Origin: Pseudomonas baetica | Lineage (GTDB): Bacteria; Pseudomonadota; Gammaproteobacteria; Pseudomonadales; Pseudomonadaceae | DNA length: 64,000 bases | Reading direction: 5' to 3' | Assembly (NCBI RefSeq): GCF_019733355.1 | Contig: NZ_JAIHLQ010000004.1 | Coordinates: 211,596 to 275,595 of the forward strand | Shown here: positions 9,594-21,280 of the stretch, piece after piece | Layout of the letters: every line of letters starts with the position of its first letter | Position numbering within the stretch: the stretch's first letter is position 1 | Translations under genes and position numbers: made by a program | The notes under the pieces: generated by a model | Database searches by the model: none | Seen by the model: the letters and a program-made list of their open reading frames with translations, nothing else | Told to the model about the DNA's origin: nothing

Positions 9594-11036
9594 TTATGCG
9601 CCCGTGCCACCCACGGTGATCGCATCGATTTTCAGCGTTGGCTGTCCAACACCGACCGGCACCGACTGTCCATCCTTGCCACACGTCCCCACACCGCTGT
9701 CCAGCGCCAGGTCGTTACCGACCATCGACACCCGGCTCATCGCCTCAGGGCCGTTACCGATCAACGTCGCACCTTTGACCGGCGCGGTGATCTTGCCGTC
9801 TTCGATCAGATAAGCCTCGCTGGTGGAGAACACGAACTTGCCACTGGTGATGTCGACCTGACCGCCGCCGAGGTTGGCGCAGTAGATGCCTTTCTTCACC
9901 GAAGCGATGATTTCTGCCGGGTCGCTTTCGCCGCCCAGCATGTAGGTGTTGGTCATCCGTGGCATCGGCAGATGTGCATAGGACTCACGACGCCCGTTAC
10001 CGGTGCGGGCCACGCCCATCAGGCGTGCATTGAGCTTGTCCTGCATGTAACCCTTGAGTACGCCGTTTTCGATCAGCGTGGTGCACTCGGTCGGCGTGCC
10101 TTCGTCGTCGACGCTCAGCGAGCCACGACGGCCGCTCAAGGTACCGTCATCGACGATGGTGCAGAGCTTGGAAGCAACCATTTCGCCCATGCGACCGCTG
10201 TAAGCCGAGCTGCCCTTACGGTTGAAGTCGCCTTCCAGACCGTGGCCGACCGCTTCGTGCAGCAGCACGCCAGACCAGCCCGAACCCAACACCACCGGCA
10301 AAGTGCCGGCCGGCGCCGGAATCGCTTCGAGGTTCACCAGCGCCTGACGCAGCGCTTCACGGGCATAGCCCATGGCGCGGTCTTCGGCGAGGAAATAACG
10401 GTAGTCGGTACGCCCGCCGCCGCCATGTCCGCCACGCTCGCGACGGCCATTTTGCTCAACGATCACACTGACGTTGAAACGCACCAGCGGCCGCACATCC
10501 GCCGCCAGGCCACCGTCGGTGGACGCCACCAGAATGCGTTCCCAGACCCCGGCCATGCTCACGCTGACTTGCTGGATACGCGGGTCGAGGGCGCGAGTGG
10601 CGACGTCGATGCGTTTGAGCAGTTCGACCTTCTCGGCACGGCTCAGCACTTCCAGCGGATTGTCCGGCGCATACAGTTGCGCAACGTCTTGGGTGGTGAA
10701 TGCCTGCACCGTGCCGTTCTGCCCGGCGCGGGAGATCGAACGAGCCGCACGCGCCGCAGCGCCGAGGGCTTCAAGGGTGATCGCGTTGCTGTAGGCGAAA
10801 CCGGTTTTCTCACCGGACTGCGCCCGCACACCCACACCCTGATCGAGGTTGAAGCTGCCTTCCTTGACGATGCCATCTTCCAGCGCCCAAGACTCGGAGA
10901 TCTGACCCTGAAAATACAGGTCGGCGGCATCGATGCCCGGGCCGGCCAGATCGCCGAGCACGCCTTGCAGGCTCTCGATCGTCACGCCGCCGGGCGCCAA
11001 CAGGTGATCACTGACTGAGGACAACAACTCGCTCAT
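9594..11036 (-). CDS. tldD: Metalloprotease TldD
   Basis: The 480-residue catalytic subunit of the TldD/PmbA peptidase. The zinc-binding HExxxH motif is HEAVGH at residues 260-265, in [20 protein letters not shown]. Further family landmarks are the glycine-rich [11 protein letters not shown] loop and [19 protein letters not shown] near the C-terminus. It is the distal gene of the mreB-to-tldD minus-strand run, starting four bases after the nitrilase-family gene stops. pmbA lies nearby, separated by darP. Confidence 0.96.
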   Translation of the reverse strand: MSELLSSVSDHLLAPGGVTIESLQGVLGDLAGPGIDAADLYFQGQISESWALEDGIVKEGSFNLDQGVGVRAQSGEKTGFAYSNAITLEALGAAARAARSISRAGQNGTVQAFTTQDVAQLYAPDNPLEVLSRAEKVELLKRIDVATRALDPRIQQVSVSMAGVWERILVASTDGGLAADVRPLVRFNVSVIVEQNGRRERGGHGGGGRTDYRYFLAEDRAMGYAREALRQALVNLEAIPAPAGTLPVVLGSGWSGVLLHEAVGHGLEGDFNRKGSSAYSGRMGEMVASKLCTIVDDGTLSGRRGSLSVDDEGTPTECTTLIENGVLKGYMQDKLNARLMGVARTGNGRRESYAHLPMPRMTNTYMLGGESDPAEIIASVKKGIYCANLGGGQVDITSGKFVFSTSEAYLIEDGKITAPVKGATLIGNGPEAMSRVSMVGNDLALDSGVGTCGKDGQSVPVGVGQPTLKIDAITVGGTGA

Positions 11037-11040
11037 AGGT

Positions 11041-11901
11041 TTACGCCTTAAATTCGTGTTCTGAGGCAGGCCGCTGTGCGCCCTGCGAGAAAAACCGCCG
11101 ATGACTCGTCACCGGCATCCGCGCCCTGATGGACGCTTGTTCATCGCTATCGCGTTCGGCCAACAACACCGCTTCGCCTTGATCCTGATGCGCCAGCACT
11201 CGGCCCCACGGGTCGATGATCGCCGCGTGACCGAAGGTTTCCCGCGGTCCCGGATGTATCCCGCCCTGCGCTGCCGCCAGCACATAACATTGAGTCTCGA
11301 TGGCCCGCGCGCGAATCAGCACATCCCAATGCGCCGCACCGGTCACCGCGGTGAAGGCTGACGGTACGGTAATCAACTCGGCACCGGCCGCGCGCAATTC
11401 GCTGTACAGCTCCGGGAAGCGCAGGTCGTAACACACCGTCAGACCGACACGGCCGACCGGCGTTTCCGCCACCACCACGCCACGGCCATAAGCATAGTCA
11501 TCGGATTCGCGGTAACGGCCGCGATTGTCCGCTACATCGACATCGAACAGATGCAACTTGTCATACCGTGCAACGATTTCGCCCTGATCATTGACCAGCA
11601 GCGAGCAGGCATGTGGCTTGGCCTCTGGCTGATCCAATGGCGGCAACGGCAACGTACCGGCCACTATCCATAACCTGAGGTCACGGGCGGTCTGTTTCAA
11701 CCACGGCAGGATAGGCCCTTCGCCCAATGCTTCGGCTCGACCGATGTCGGCGATGTCGCGACGGCCCATGGCGGCGAAGTTTTCCGGCAACACGGCCAGC
11801 TTCGCGCCACCGGCCGCCGCCTGCTCAAGCAGGCGCCGGGCCTGGGCCAGATTGGCCAGCACGTCACTCTGGCTAACCATTTGAATCACCGCTAAAGACA
11901 T
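11041..11901 (-). CDS. Carbon-nitrogen hydrolase (Nit family amidase)
   Basis: A 286-residue nitrilase-superfamily hydrolase with the full catalytic triad: Glu40 (LAVLPENF), Lys115 ([10 protein letters not shown]) and Cys157 ([15 protein letters not shown]). The DKLHLFD and CYDLRFPE contexts are typical of the Nit1/NitFhit or deaminated-glutathione amidase (YbeM/NIT1) branch, so a metabolite-repair role is likely but not proven. It sits between yhdP and tldD, an arrangement conserved in Pseudomonas. Confidence 0.9.
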   Translation of the reverse strand: MSLAVIQMVSQSDVLANLAQARRLLEQAAAGGAKLAVLPENFAAMGRRDIADIGRAEALGEGPILPWLKQTARDLRLWIVAGTLPLPPLDQPEAKPHACSLLVNDQGEIVARYDKLHLFDVDVADNRGRYRESDDYAYGRGVVVAETPVGRVGLTVCYDLRFPELYSELRAAGAELITVPSAFTAVTGAAHWDVLIRARAIETQCYVLAAAQGGIHPGPRETFGHAAIIDPWGRVLAHQDQGEAVLLAERDSDEQASIRARMPVTSHRRFFSQGAQRPASEHEFKA

Positions 11902-11959
11902 GGCGAACTCCGCAAGAGGTAGGCGGCCATGCTACTCCATCGGTTCAGGGGCTGGCTGT

Positions 11960-14900
11960 TCAAAAAGGCTTGTCGAAAGTGATTTTGGGCTCTTTCCATG
12001 GCCCTTTGACGGTGTATTTCACACTGGCAAAGCGCGCCACACGATCACCGATCAGCTTGTCGATCAGGAACAGAGCACCACCGATCGCCGGTGCGCCAAC
12101 GATCAGCGCGGCAATCGGCAGGTTGTTGGTCACAGGCAATGTCACCAGCAATTTGGCGTCAACCTGATCGGCGACCAGATCCAGCGTACCGTCCAGTTCG
12201 AAGTTGCTCGAAGGCCCGGTCAGACGTATGGGCTCGCGGGTCACATACACACCGTTGTTCGCCACCAACAGACCTTTGACCCGGTCGTAGCTCAAACCTT
12301 TGCCGAACAGATCGGAGAAATCCAGACGTAAACGCCGGCCGATGGCATTGAAGTTGAGCAAACCGAACACGCGCAATGCCTGGGTACCGCCCTCCACTTC
12401 GACAAACTGGCCCTTGTTCAGCGATGCATCAAGGGTGCCGGAAAAACGCTTGGTCGCCAGCCACGCGGGCGAGCCCGGCCAGCGGCCATCGACATCCATA
12501 TGGAATTCTTCGCTGGTCACGCTCGGCGCAAAGCCCCAGCCCTTGAGGACATCGGCAAGGTTCTTGCCGCTAATCCGGCCTTTGAACCAGCTTTTGGTCG
12601 CACCCGGCGCCCCCTCCCAACCGCCATTGCCCTGCAACAGGATGCCTTTGAGGCCCATGTCGAGGTTATTCAGGACGATGCCTTTGCCGGTCGGTCGCAC
12701 CTTGAGCGACCAGCCACCGACCAAGTCCTGGCCCAGGAACAGTTGATTGATGGTGATATCCAGCGCGGGGATTTTCGCAGGGTCAACCGACGCCAGCGGA
12801 TCTGGAGAATTCTCGTCGGCCTGCTCCTCCGGATCCGGTGCCGGCAAACGCACATATTGAAGGTTCACCCCAATCGGTGTGTTTTTCGCGTCGGCAAGGC
12901 TGGCAGAGCCTTTGACCTGCTGACTGTCGAGCGCCAGGTTCCACGCCGCGGATTTACGATCGACCTGCACCGAGGCCTGATCCAGCGTGGTACCGAACGC
13001 CGTCAACTTGCCGACCTTGAAGTCAGCGCTACTGAGCAGTTGCTTGGCGCTGCCACCCGGGTCCTGCCCGGCGTACTTATTGAGCAGATCCTGCCACGGC
13101 GCGATATCAAGTTCCGACAGCACACCACGAATTCGCAAGCCCTTGGCGCTCGGCAGCACGGCTTCGCCTGCACCGAGGAACAGTTCACCGCGACCCTCGG
13201 CGAATTGGGTCGGCGGCGCTGTAAAGGTGAAATTGGCCAATTGATCGTAATTGACCCAGTAACGCCGCTCCTGCCCCTGCAGGGTCATGCGCAACACCGT
13301 GTCACGACCGACATCCGCCGCCATGCCGAACGGTGCCGGCAGATCGACCGCGACGCCTTTCATGCCGGAACTGACCATCAACTGGCTGTTGGCACCGTCC
13401 AGGTTCAGTTGCAACTGATAGGGAATCGTCCCGGACACTGGCAACGGCTGTGTCACACCCAGCCAGTCAGTGAGTTTCTTGACCTCGACCTGCCCCGATG
13501 CCGCGACCCGGGTTTTGAGCTTGCCGGGACTACCGTCGGCAAAAATTTGCGCGGTGACCGGTTTATCGAACGCTCGCGCCGCAATGTTCTGACCACTGAG
13601 GCCTTTGGCGCTGTCGAAACGGAAATCACCCTTGAGTTGAGTCAGTTCCAGCTTCGGCTCGGCCAGTTTCAGCCGCGCATTGGCAGTCTTGAAGTCGACC
13701 AGGATTTTCGGCTGATCGCCGCCCTTGTCCAGCGGGATATCCAGTTTGAGTTTGCCCTGCAGGTCGCCCGCACCTTCCCAGCCGGCGAACGTTTCACCCG
13801 TGCCAATCGGTGCGTCTTGAAGAATCTTCAGTCCGTCACCCAAACCGCCGGCAAATGCCCCATCAAGGAACATATGCGTATGTTGCCCAGCAGGCACATG
13901 GGGAATATTGACGAAAACGTCGCTGATCTGGGTGTCGAGTAATTGGCCCTTGCTGGCCAGAATTCGCACACCACTGTCCTCAATGAACACATCGCCACTG
14001 ACCTTGCTCACATGCGGCCAGCCCGGCTGGAAGGCCAGTTCGGCGTCATGCACCCTGAAGAACAGACTGATGCTGCGGTCGGCGTCCCCTGCGTTCTTGC
14101 TCAGAGAACCTTGATACTGGAAGAAGCCCTGATCCACCGCGCCTTTCAGGATTGCCGTGCGCAACCACTCGTCGAGCGCCGGGCTGAGGACTTGCGGCAA
14201 GTACTTGGCGGTGTAGCGACCATCGCCATCGACCAGACCGACCCGCAGGTCCATGTAGTCTTCCTGGCTGTGATCAAAATGCAGGCGGATCAGGAAGTCG
14301 CCGGCAATCTTGCCTTCTTCGCCCAGTACCTTCAGGTACGGCGCGATCAGGGTGAAACCTTCCTTGTCGAGCTTCCAGGTCAGCCGGGCGTTGGCCTGAA
14401 TGTATTGCCAGGGTTTGGCGAAAATCGGATCGAGGTGCAGGACGAAATCCTTGCTGTCCATGCGCAACTCGCCACCGTCGAGGTTGCCCGTCAGGCTACC
14501 GCTGACATTTCTTGCCGCCGGCGCACCGTGATAGGCGTCGAAACCGATGCTGTCGAGGTTGGCAGCGAAGCCGAACTTTGTGCCGTCAGTGGCATTCGGA
14601 CGCAAATCCAGCAGCACGTTGCGTAGCCCGCCGGTCACTTTCAGGCGCTCGACCACCGTGGCAACCCCCTGCGGTAGCGGGCCCAATGCATTGAGGAGCG
14701 GTGTGATCGGCGTCAAATCGAGACGATCGGCCTGCAAATGCCAGCGTTCGTCGACCTTGTCGGTAGCGCGCGTCTGCTGGAGCTGCACGTGAGATTCCCA
14801 GCGGGTTTCACCGAAGTTCATCGCCAGCGAATCGAGGGTGACGGTTGCGCCATCGGCGCTGTTTTCGTAGTAGGCATTGAGCGCCAGATTGTTGATCTGG

Positions 14901-15766
14901 ATCGGCTTGCGCTCGGCGTAAGCGCCGCTCAGTTGCGGGGCATTCAAACGCAGCGCCGCACTTTGCAAAGTGCCTTTAGCCCAGTTCACCCATAGCTCGC
15001 CGCCGGCCTTGATCTCGGAGAAATTCCATTGCTGGGTCAGGCGCTCGGGTAGCCACTTCGACCAGTCACTTTGCGGCAGACTGACGTAGCCTTCCAAGGC
15101 GCTGTCCTGCCATTGGCCGGCGCGAATCCGCGTGCGCAGGCTCAGCGCGACCGGTTGGCCATCAGGTAAGGTCAAGCGTGCGTCGAGGCGTTGATGACTG
15201 GCACCGGTTTTCAGATTGAGACCAACATAGGTGAGGGTCATCGGCGCGTGATCCAGGGGCTGCAGGGTCACTTGGCTATCGAGGACAGACAACTGCCGAA
15301 TCATTTGCGAGCGATTGAACAGTTGCTCCGCATCCAGTGGCTGATCCTTCTGCACCGGCAAGCCTTCCAGCGCCCAGCTGCCGTCCTGCGCTTCCTTGAG
15401 GCTGATTTTCAGACCATTGAGTTCCAGATGGGCGATACGCACTTCGCGAGCCAACAGGCTGGCCCAAAGATCCGGCACTGCCCGTACCCGATCGAGGCGC
15501 AAGGCATTGGCGCCCTCGCCGACCATCACGTCATGGGCCAGCAGGATCGGCGCAAATCCCCTCCAATTGCCCTCCAGTTCACCGATCTGAAGCGGCATAC
15601 CGAGGGCAGCGCTGGCTTTATCTTCGATCTCGGCGCGGTACTCGGCCACCAGCGGCGTCAGTTCGCGGCCAAGGCTGACATACAACGCCATCAACACCAG
15701 AACCAACGCGCACAGGCTCAGCCCCCATCGGGTGAGTGCGGCCAGAATACGTGTCAGACGGTCCAT
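11960..15766 (-). CDS. yhdP: YhdP-family AsmA-like intermembrane lipid transport protein
   Basis: A 1268-residue protein with one N-terminal transmembrane helix (about residues 7-30, LAALTRWGLSLCALVLVLMA) and a very long beta-rich periplasmic part. This is typical of YhdP/TamB/AsmA bridge proteins that move phospholipids to the outer membrane. The C-terminus has the family segment LPVTNNLPIAALIVGAPAIG. ATG 15766 (MDRLTRILAALTRW) is preferred because GGGAG lies nine bases upstream; an in-frame ATG at 15787 has no such site. It follows rng and precedes the nitrilase gene. Confidence 0.93.
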   Translation of the reverse strand: MDRLTRILAALTRWGLSLCALVLVLMALYVSLGRELTPLVAEYRAEIEDKASAALGMPLQIGELEGNWRGFAPILLAHDVMVGEGANALRLDRVRAVPDLWASLLAREVRIAHLELNGLKISLKEAQDGSWALEGLPVQKDQPLDAEQLFNRSQMIRQLSVLDSQVTLQPLDHAPMTLTYVGLNLKTGASHQRLDARLTLPDGQPVALSLRTRIRAGQWQDSALEGYVSLPQSDWSKWLPERLTQQWNFSEIKAGGELWVNWAKGTLQSAALRLNAPQLSGAYAERKPIQINNLALNAYYENSADGATVTLDSLAMNFGETRWESHVQLQQTRATDKVDERWHLQADRLDLTPITPLLNALGPLPQGVATVVERLKVTGGLRNVLLDLRPNATDGTKFGFAANLDSIGFDAYHGAPAARNVSGSLTGNLDGGELRMDSKDFVLHLDPIFAKPWQYIQANARLTWKLDKEGFTLIAPYLKVLGEEGKIAGDFLIRLHFDHSQEDYMDLRVGLVDGDGRYTAKYLPQVLSPALDEWLRTAILKGAVDQGFFQYQGSLSKNAGDADRSISLFFRVHDAELAFQPGWPHVSKVSGDVFIEDSGVRILASKGQLLDTQISDVFVNIPHVPAGQHTHMFLDGAFAGGLGDGLKILQDAPIGTGETFAGWEGAGDLQGKLKLDIPLDKGGDQPKILVDFKTANARLKLAEPKLELTQLKGDFRFDSAKGLSGQNIAARAFDKPVTAQIFADGSPGKLKTRVAASGQVEVKKLTDWLGVTQPLPVSGTIPYQLQLNLDGANSQLMVSSGMKGVAVDLPAPFGMAADVGRDTVLRMTLQGQERRYWVNYDQLANFTFTAPPTQFAEGRGELFLGAGEAVLPSAKGLRIRGVLSELDIAPWQDLLNKYAGQDPGGSAKQLLSSADFKVGKLTAFGTTLDQASVQVDRKSAAWNLALDSQQVKGSASLADAKNTPIGVNLQYVRLPAPDPEEQADENSPDPLASVDPAKIPALDITINQLFLGQDLVGGWSLKVRPTGKGIVLNNLDMGLKGILLQGNGGWEGAPGATKSWFKGRISGKNLADVLKGWGFAPSVTSEEFHMDVDGRWPGSPAWLATKRFSGTLDASLNKGQFVEVEGGTQALRVFGLLNFNAIGRRLRLDFSDLFGKGLSYDRVKGLLVANNGVYVTREPIRLTGPSSNFELDGTLDLVADQVDAKLLVTLPVTNNLPIAALIVGAPAIGGALFLIDKLIGDRVARFASVKYTVKGPWKEPKITFDKPF

Positions 15767-15841
15767 GTCAGTTGGCTCCCATGGCAAAAAAACTGCGAAA
15801 AGCTGAGGCCAGCCGCTGTTGAAAAAGGGTGATGCAAGGTT

Positions 15842-17299
15842 TCAGAGCAGCACCACGTCGTATTGTTCCTGGGAATACATGGTTTCCACCTGGAAGCGTA
15901 TGGTGCGGCCGATAAACCCTTCAAGCTCGGCGACGTTACCTGATTCTTCATCAAGCAAACGATCCACCACTTTCTGGTTCGCCAACACGCGATAACCCTC
16001 GGCCTGATAGGCCCGGGCTTCACGAAGGATCTCGCGGAAAATCTCGTAACAGATGGTCTCCGGCGTCTTTAACTTGCCGCGCCCCTGACAACTGCTGCAC
16101 GGTTCGCACAGCACTTGCTCAAGACTTTCGCGGGTGCGCTTGCGAGTCATCTGCACCAGACCCAACTCGGTGATGCCGATGATGTTGGTCTTGGCGTGAT
16201 CACGCTCCAGTTGTTTCTCCAGCGTGCGCAATACCTGGCGCTGGTGCTCTTCATCTTCCATGTCGATGAAGTCAATGATGATGATCCCGCCCATATTGCG
16301 CAGGCGCATCTGCCGGGCAATCGCGGTGGCCGCTTCGAGATTGGTCTTGAAGATGGTTTCTTCGAGATTGCGATGGCCGACGAACGCGCCCGTGTTGACG
16401 TCGATGGTGGTCATGGCCTCGGCCGGATCGACTACCAAGTAACCGCCGGACTTCAGCGGAACCTTGCGTTCAAGGGCTTTCTGGATTTCGTCTTCGACAC
16501 CGTACAGATCGAAAATCGGTCGCTCGCCCGGATAGTGTTCCAGACGATCGGCGATTTCCGGCATGAGTTCGGCGACGAATTGCGTGGTTTTCTGGAAGGT
16601 TTCCCGAGAATCGATGCGGATTTTCTCGATCTTCGGGTTAACCAGATCACGCAACGTGCGCAGGGCCAGACCGAGGTCTTCGTAGATCACGCTTGGCGCT
16701 GCGATGGTTTTGATCTGCTCGTTGATCTGATCCCACAGGCGTCGCAGGTAGCGAATGTCCATGAGAATCTCATCGGCCCCGGCACCTTCGGCGGCGGTAC
16801 GCAGAATGAAGCCGCCGGCCTCTTTGATGCCTTCTTTGGCCACGCAGTCGCTGACCACCTGCTTGAGCCGCTCGCGCTCGGCCTCGTCTTCGATTTTCAG
16901 GGAAATACCGACGTGAGCGGTGCGCGGCATGTACACCAGATAGCGCGACGGAATCGACAGTTGCGTGGTCAACCGCGCACCCTTGGAGCCGATCGGGTCC
17001 TTGGTGACTTGCACTACCAGGCTCTGGCCTTCGTGCACCAGCGCGCTGATGCTTTCCACCGCAGGGCCTTCGCGCAAAGAAATTTCGGCCGCGTGAATGA
17101 AAGCGGCACGATCAAGACCGATGTCGACAAATGCTGCCTGCATACCCGGCAGCACCCGGACAATCTTGCCTTTATAGATGTTGCCGACGATCCCGCGTTT
17201 TTGCGTGCGCTCGACATGGACTTCTTGCAGCACACCGTTTTCGACCACCGCCACGCGCGACTCCATCGGCGTGATGTTGATCAGAATCTCTTCACTCAT
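15842..17299 (-). CDS. rng: Ribonuclease G
   Basis: A 485-residue endoribonuclease of the RNase E/G family, which matures the 5' end of 16S rRNA and degrades some mRNAs. It has an N-terminal S1-like RNA-binding domain (about 35-125, NIYKGKIVRVLPGMQAAFVD), the catalytic DNase-I-like domain with VDPAEAMTTIDVNTGAFVG (metal-binding aspartates) and IIIIDFIDM, and the zinc-link cysteines CEPCSSC. It lacks the long RNase E tail. MSEEILINITPMESR at 17299 is the standard start; the frame stays open 17 codons upstream. Confidence 0.95.
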   Translation of the reverse strand: MSEEILINITPMESRVAVVENGVLQEVHVERTQKRGIVGNIYKGKIVRVLPGMQAAFVDIGLDRAAFIHAAEISLREGPAVESISALVHEGQSLVVQVTKDPIGSKGARLTTQLSIPSRYLVYMPRTAHVGISLKIEDEAERERLKQVVSDCVAKEGIKEAGGFILRTAAEGAGADEILMDIRYLRRLWDQINEQIKTIAAPSVIYEDLGLALRTLRDLVNPKIEKIRIDSRETFQKTTQFVAELMPEIADRLEHYPGERPIFDLYGVEDEIQKALERKVPLKSGGYLVVDPAEAMTTIDVNTGAFVGHRNLEETIFKTNLEAATAIARQMRLRNMGGIIIIDFIDMEDEEHQRQVLRTLEKQLERDHAKTNIIGITELGLVQMTRKRTRESLEQVLCEPCSSCQGRGKLKTPETICYEIFREILREARAYQAEGYRVLANQKVVDRLLDEESGNVAELEGFIGRTIRFQVETMYSQEQYDVVLL

Positions 17300-17357
17300 G
17301 GCAGGATCTCGTTCAGGCATGTTCACGATAATGGCCGCATCTGAATTCATACGACGC

Positions 17358-17954
17358 TCATTGCGCGTTCAGGTTTTGCCAACAGGGTATGCCGAAATGG
17401 CCCAACAGTTCTGCGGTTTCGCAAACAGGCAACCCGACCACCGCCGAATAGCTGCCATTGAGCCCCGCGACAAACACCGCGCCGAGCCCCTGAATACCGT
17501 AACCGCCGGCCTTGTCCCGGGGTTCACCGCTGGCCCAGTAGGCAGTAGCCTCTTCACTGCTGATCGGGCGGAACCGCACCAGACTGCGCACCACCCGCGA
17601 CTCGCAATGCTGGTCTTCAAGCACCGCGATAGCGGTCAGCACTTCATGCTCCTTGCCGGACAACAGCATCAGCATGGCGCATGCGTCGGCTTCGTCCACC
17701 GGTTTGCCGAGAATTTTGCCGTTGAATACCACGGCGGTGTCGGCCCCCAGGACACAGCATGCCTGGTCGGACGCGAGCATACGGCGCCCGGCCTCGGCCT
17801 TGCCGCGTGCCAGGCGCTCAACGTATGCCGAGGGCGATTCTTCAGGGAGAGGGGTTTCATCAATGTCTGCGCTGATGGCGCAGAACGCAACGCCGATCTG
17901 CGTGAGCAACTCACGCCGACGCGGCGATCCAGAGGCGAGGTAAAGCGGCTTCAT
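17358..17954 (-). CDS. maf: Maf-family nucleoside triphosphate pyrophosphatase
   Basis: A 198-residue house-cleaning nucleotide pyrophosphatase that hydrolyses non-canonical or methylated dTTP/UTP-type nucleotides. The N-terminal signature [12 protein letters not shown] and the later [18 protein letters not shown] and [14 protein letters not shown] motifs define the YhdE-type Maf. The start at 17954 is preceded by GGGAG. It lies immediately downstream of mreBCD, the conserved mre-maf-rng order. Confidence 0.95.
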   Translation of the reverse strand: MKPLYLASGSPRRRELLTQIGVAFCAISADIDETPLPEESPSAYVERLARGKAEAGRRMLASDQACCVLGADTAVVFNGKILGKPVDEADACAMLMLLSGKEHEVLTAIAVLEDQHCESRVVRSLVRFRPISSEEATAYWASGEPRDKAGGYGIQGLGAVFVAGLNGSYSAVVGLPVCETAELLGHFGIPCWQNLNAQ

Positions 17955-17991
17955 CAAAACATCTCCCTGTTCAGTGCCTTGCTTCACCGGA

Positions 17992-18483
17992 TCAATTGAT
18001 TTTGTAGCGCCGGCTCAACCCACGCAAAGCAAAGCTGACCCAAGGCCAAAGCAAGGCACTGACCAGTGCCGGCAGCAGCAGCGCCAGGGTCGGCTGACGG
18101 TTGCCAGTCAAAGCGCTGAGCCACAACTGTACGAGTTGCGCGAGGCCGAAAATCACCAGAATAACCAGACACTGCTGCCACATCGGGAACATTCGCAGGC
18201 GCTGTTGCAATGACAACACCAGGAAAGTGATCAACGTGAGGATGAGTGCGTTTTGCCCAAGCAACGTGCCGTAGAGCACGTCTTCACCCAACCCCAGACA
18301 GAACGCGGTGACCATGCCGACCATATGCGGCATGTACAGCGCCCAGAATGTCAGGAGCAAGGCCAGCCACAGCGGGCGAAGAATTTCCATGAATTGCGGC
18401 AGCGGCGACACGCTGAGCAGCATGCCGATGAGAAATGTCAGCCAGACGATCCAGCCGTTTCGCGATGCGGTAGCCCCGACCAT
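17992..18483 (-). CDS. mreD: Rod shape-determining protein MreD
   Basis: A 163-residue integral membrane protein with about five hydrophobic helices (for example [18 protein letters not shown] and [19 protein letters not shown]). It belongs to the elongasome with MreB, MreC, RodA and PBP2. Its start codon overlaps the last base of mreC, consistent with coupled translation. Sequence conservation in this family is low; context and topology carry the call. Confidence 0.93.
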   Translation of the reverse strand: MVGATASRNGWIVWLTFLIGMLLSVSPLPQFMEILRPLWLALLLTFWALYMPHMVGMVTAFCLGLGEDVLYGTLLGQNALILTLITFLVLSLQQRLRMFPMWQQCLVILVIFGLAQLVQLWLSALTGNRQPTLALLLPALVSALLWPWVSFALRGLSRRYKIN

Positions 18484-19586
18484 TACTCTTGTCTCCCGGT
18501 GGTGGCCGGCGCGGCGACAGGCGGTTTAGCCGCTGGCCGGGCAGCAGGCTGGTTCGCCGGTGGTTTTGCAGCGGCGGGCGGTTTGTTCGCAGGTGGTTTC
18601 ACGGGGGTAGCACCGGCAGCGGCGGGCGTTGCAGGTGTGGCGGCAGGCGTTGCAGCCGCCGCGGGTGCGGTTTTGGGCACAGTCGCCGGCATCATCGGGC
18701 CACCGCCCTGCGCATCCAGATCCTCCTGCGCTTGCGCTGCATCGTTGGCGCGCTCTTCGGCGGTGCGATTGTCGCTGAATACCAGCAGCATGTAGCGGCT
18801 ACGATTGAGCGCTGCCGTCGGTACCGCACGGACGATGGCAAACGGCTGGCCGGAATCGTGAATCACTTCTTTCACGGTTGCGACCGGATAGCCTGCCGGG
18901 AAGCGCTGGCCGAGACCGGAACTGACCAGCAGATCGCCTTCCTTGATGTCGGCGGTATCCGCCACATGACGCAGTTCCAGGCGTTCAGGGTTGCCGGTGC
19001 CGCTGGCAATCGCCCGCAGACCGTTACGGTTTACCTGCACGGGGATGCTGTGAGTGGTGTCGGTCAACAGCAATACACGGGAGGTGTAAGGCATCAACTC
19101 GACCACCTGCCCCATCAGACCGCGCGCATCGAGCACCGGCTGACCGAGGACCACACCGTCGCGCTCACCTTTATTGATGATGATGCGATGGGTGAAGGGA
19201 TTGGGGTCCATGCCGATCAACTCGGCCACTTCGACCTTTTCGTTGACCAGCGCGGAGGAATTGAGCAACTCGCGCAGCCGAACGTTCTGCTCGGTGAGGG
19301 CCGCTAGCTTTTGCATGCGCCCCTGCAGCAGCAGGTTTTCGGTTTTGAGTTTTTCGTTTTCGGCGACAAGCTCGGTGCGGCTGCCGAACTGGCTGGCGAC
19401 ACCTTCCCACAAGCGACCGGGCAGGTCAGTGATCCAGTAAGCGTCCATCAGCACCAGCGACATCTGGCTGCGTGCAGGCTTGAGCAGACTGAAACGCGCA
19501 TCGACCACCATCAGTGCGACCGAGAGCACGGCCAGCACCAGCAGGCGAACGCCCAACGAAGGGCCCTTGGCGAAAAGCGGTTTAAT
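18483..19586 (-). CDS. mreC: Rod shape-determining protein MreC (probable AUU start)
   Basis: A bitopic periplasmic scaffold of the elongasome. A short cytoplasmic tail and a transmembrane helix (LGVRLLVLAVLSVALMVV) are followed by a coiled coil (about 80-120, GSRTELVAENEKLKTENLLLQ as key region) and the double beta-barrel core. The C-terminus is an unusual alanine/proline tract of about 75 residues. No ATG or GTG precedes the helix. A TTG at 19556 has no ribosome-binding site, whereas the ATT at 19584-19586 lies six bases after GGGAGGAG and yields IKPLFAKGPS before the helix (367 residues). The TTG start would give 357. Confidence 0.9.
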   Translation of the reverse strand: MKPLFAKGPSLGVRLLVLAVLSVALMVVDARFSLLKPARSQMSLVLMDAYWITDLPGRLWEGVASQFGSRTELVAENEKLKTENLLLQGRMQKLAALTEQNVRLRELLNSSALVNEKVEVAELIGMDPNPFTHRIIINKGERDGVVLGQPVLDARGLMGQVVELMPYTSRVLLLTDTTHSIPVQVNRNGLRAIASGTGNPERLELRHVADTADIKEGDLLVSSGLGQRFPAGYPVATVKEVIHDSGQPFAIVRAVPTAALNRSRYMLLVFSDNRTAEERANDAAQAQEDLDAQGGGPMMPATVPKTAPAAAATPAATPATPAAAGATPVKPPANKPPAAAKPPANQPAARPAAKPPVAAPATTGRQE

Positions 19587-19671
19587 AAGCCGCTCCTCCC
19601 AGGCAAATGTTCTGTTTATTCATACGGCATCAAACCGGCCTGGATGAAGACTGACAGAAGATAAACGCCAA

Positions 19672-19697
19672 CAGGCAGCACTGCAAAGTGCTGCCTG
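19672..19697 (-). terminator. Hairpin between mreB and mreC
   Basis: A perfect 10-base stem, CAGGCAGCAC/GTGCTGCCTG, with a 6-base loop lies between the mreB stop and the mreC leader. There is no strong T-tract on the minus strand (TTGGCGTTT follows). Its likely role is partial termination or mRNA stabilisation that lets mreB be made in excess over mreC and mreD. Confidence 0.6.
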
Positions 19698-19727
19698 CGC
19701 GCTCACCCACGTATTGCAATCCGCGAC

Positions 19728-20976
<1,249 letters not shown>

Positions 20977-21264
20977 ATGGCGCTAGAACGCTCCGACGTG
21001 GAAAAAATCGCTCATCTGGCCTGTCTTGGCCTTAATGATGCCGATCTTCCGCACATTACTTCCGCCCTCAACAGCATTCTCGGGCTGGTCGACGAAATGC
21101 AGGCCGTCAATACCGACGGTATCGAGCCTTTGGCCCACCCGCTGGAAGCCAGTCAGCGCTTGCGCGCCGACGTCGTGACTGAAAGCAATCATCGCGAGGC
21201 CTATCAGTCCATCGCACCAGCGGTCGAAAACGGCCTGTATCTGGTTCCGAAAGTCATCGACTAA
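20977..21264 (+). CDS. gatC: Asp-tRNA(Asn)/Glu-tRNA(Gln) amidotransferase subunit C
   Basis: A 95-residue GatC subunit. It wraps between GatA and GatB and is needed for their folding and for transamidation of misacylated Glu-tRNA(Gln) or Asp-tRNA(Asn). It begins [19 protein letters not shown] and contains [24 protein letters not shown] family sequence. It leads the gatCAB operon, 16 bases before gatA. Confidence 0.96.
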   Translation: MALERSDVEKIAHLACLGLNDADLPHITSALNSILGLVDEMQAVNTDGIEPLAHPLEASQRLRADVVTESNHREAYQSIAPAVENGLYLVPKVID

Positions 21265-21280
21265 AGGGAAAGAGCCTGCA

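Noticed and set aside
12500..13942. Long plus-strand open frame opposite yhdP, and similar ones opposite tldD, rng, mreB, gatA, gatB and garD
   Set aside because: They lack ribosome-binding sites and family motifs and mirror the third-position GC bias of well-supported genes on the other strand.
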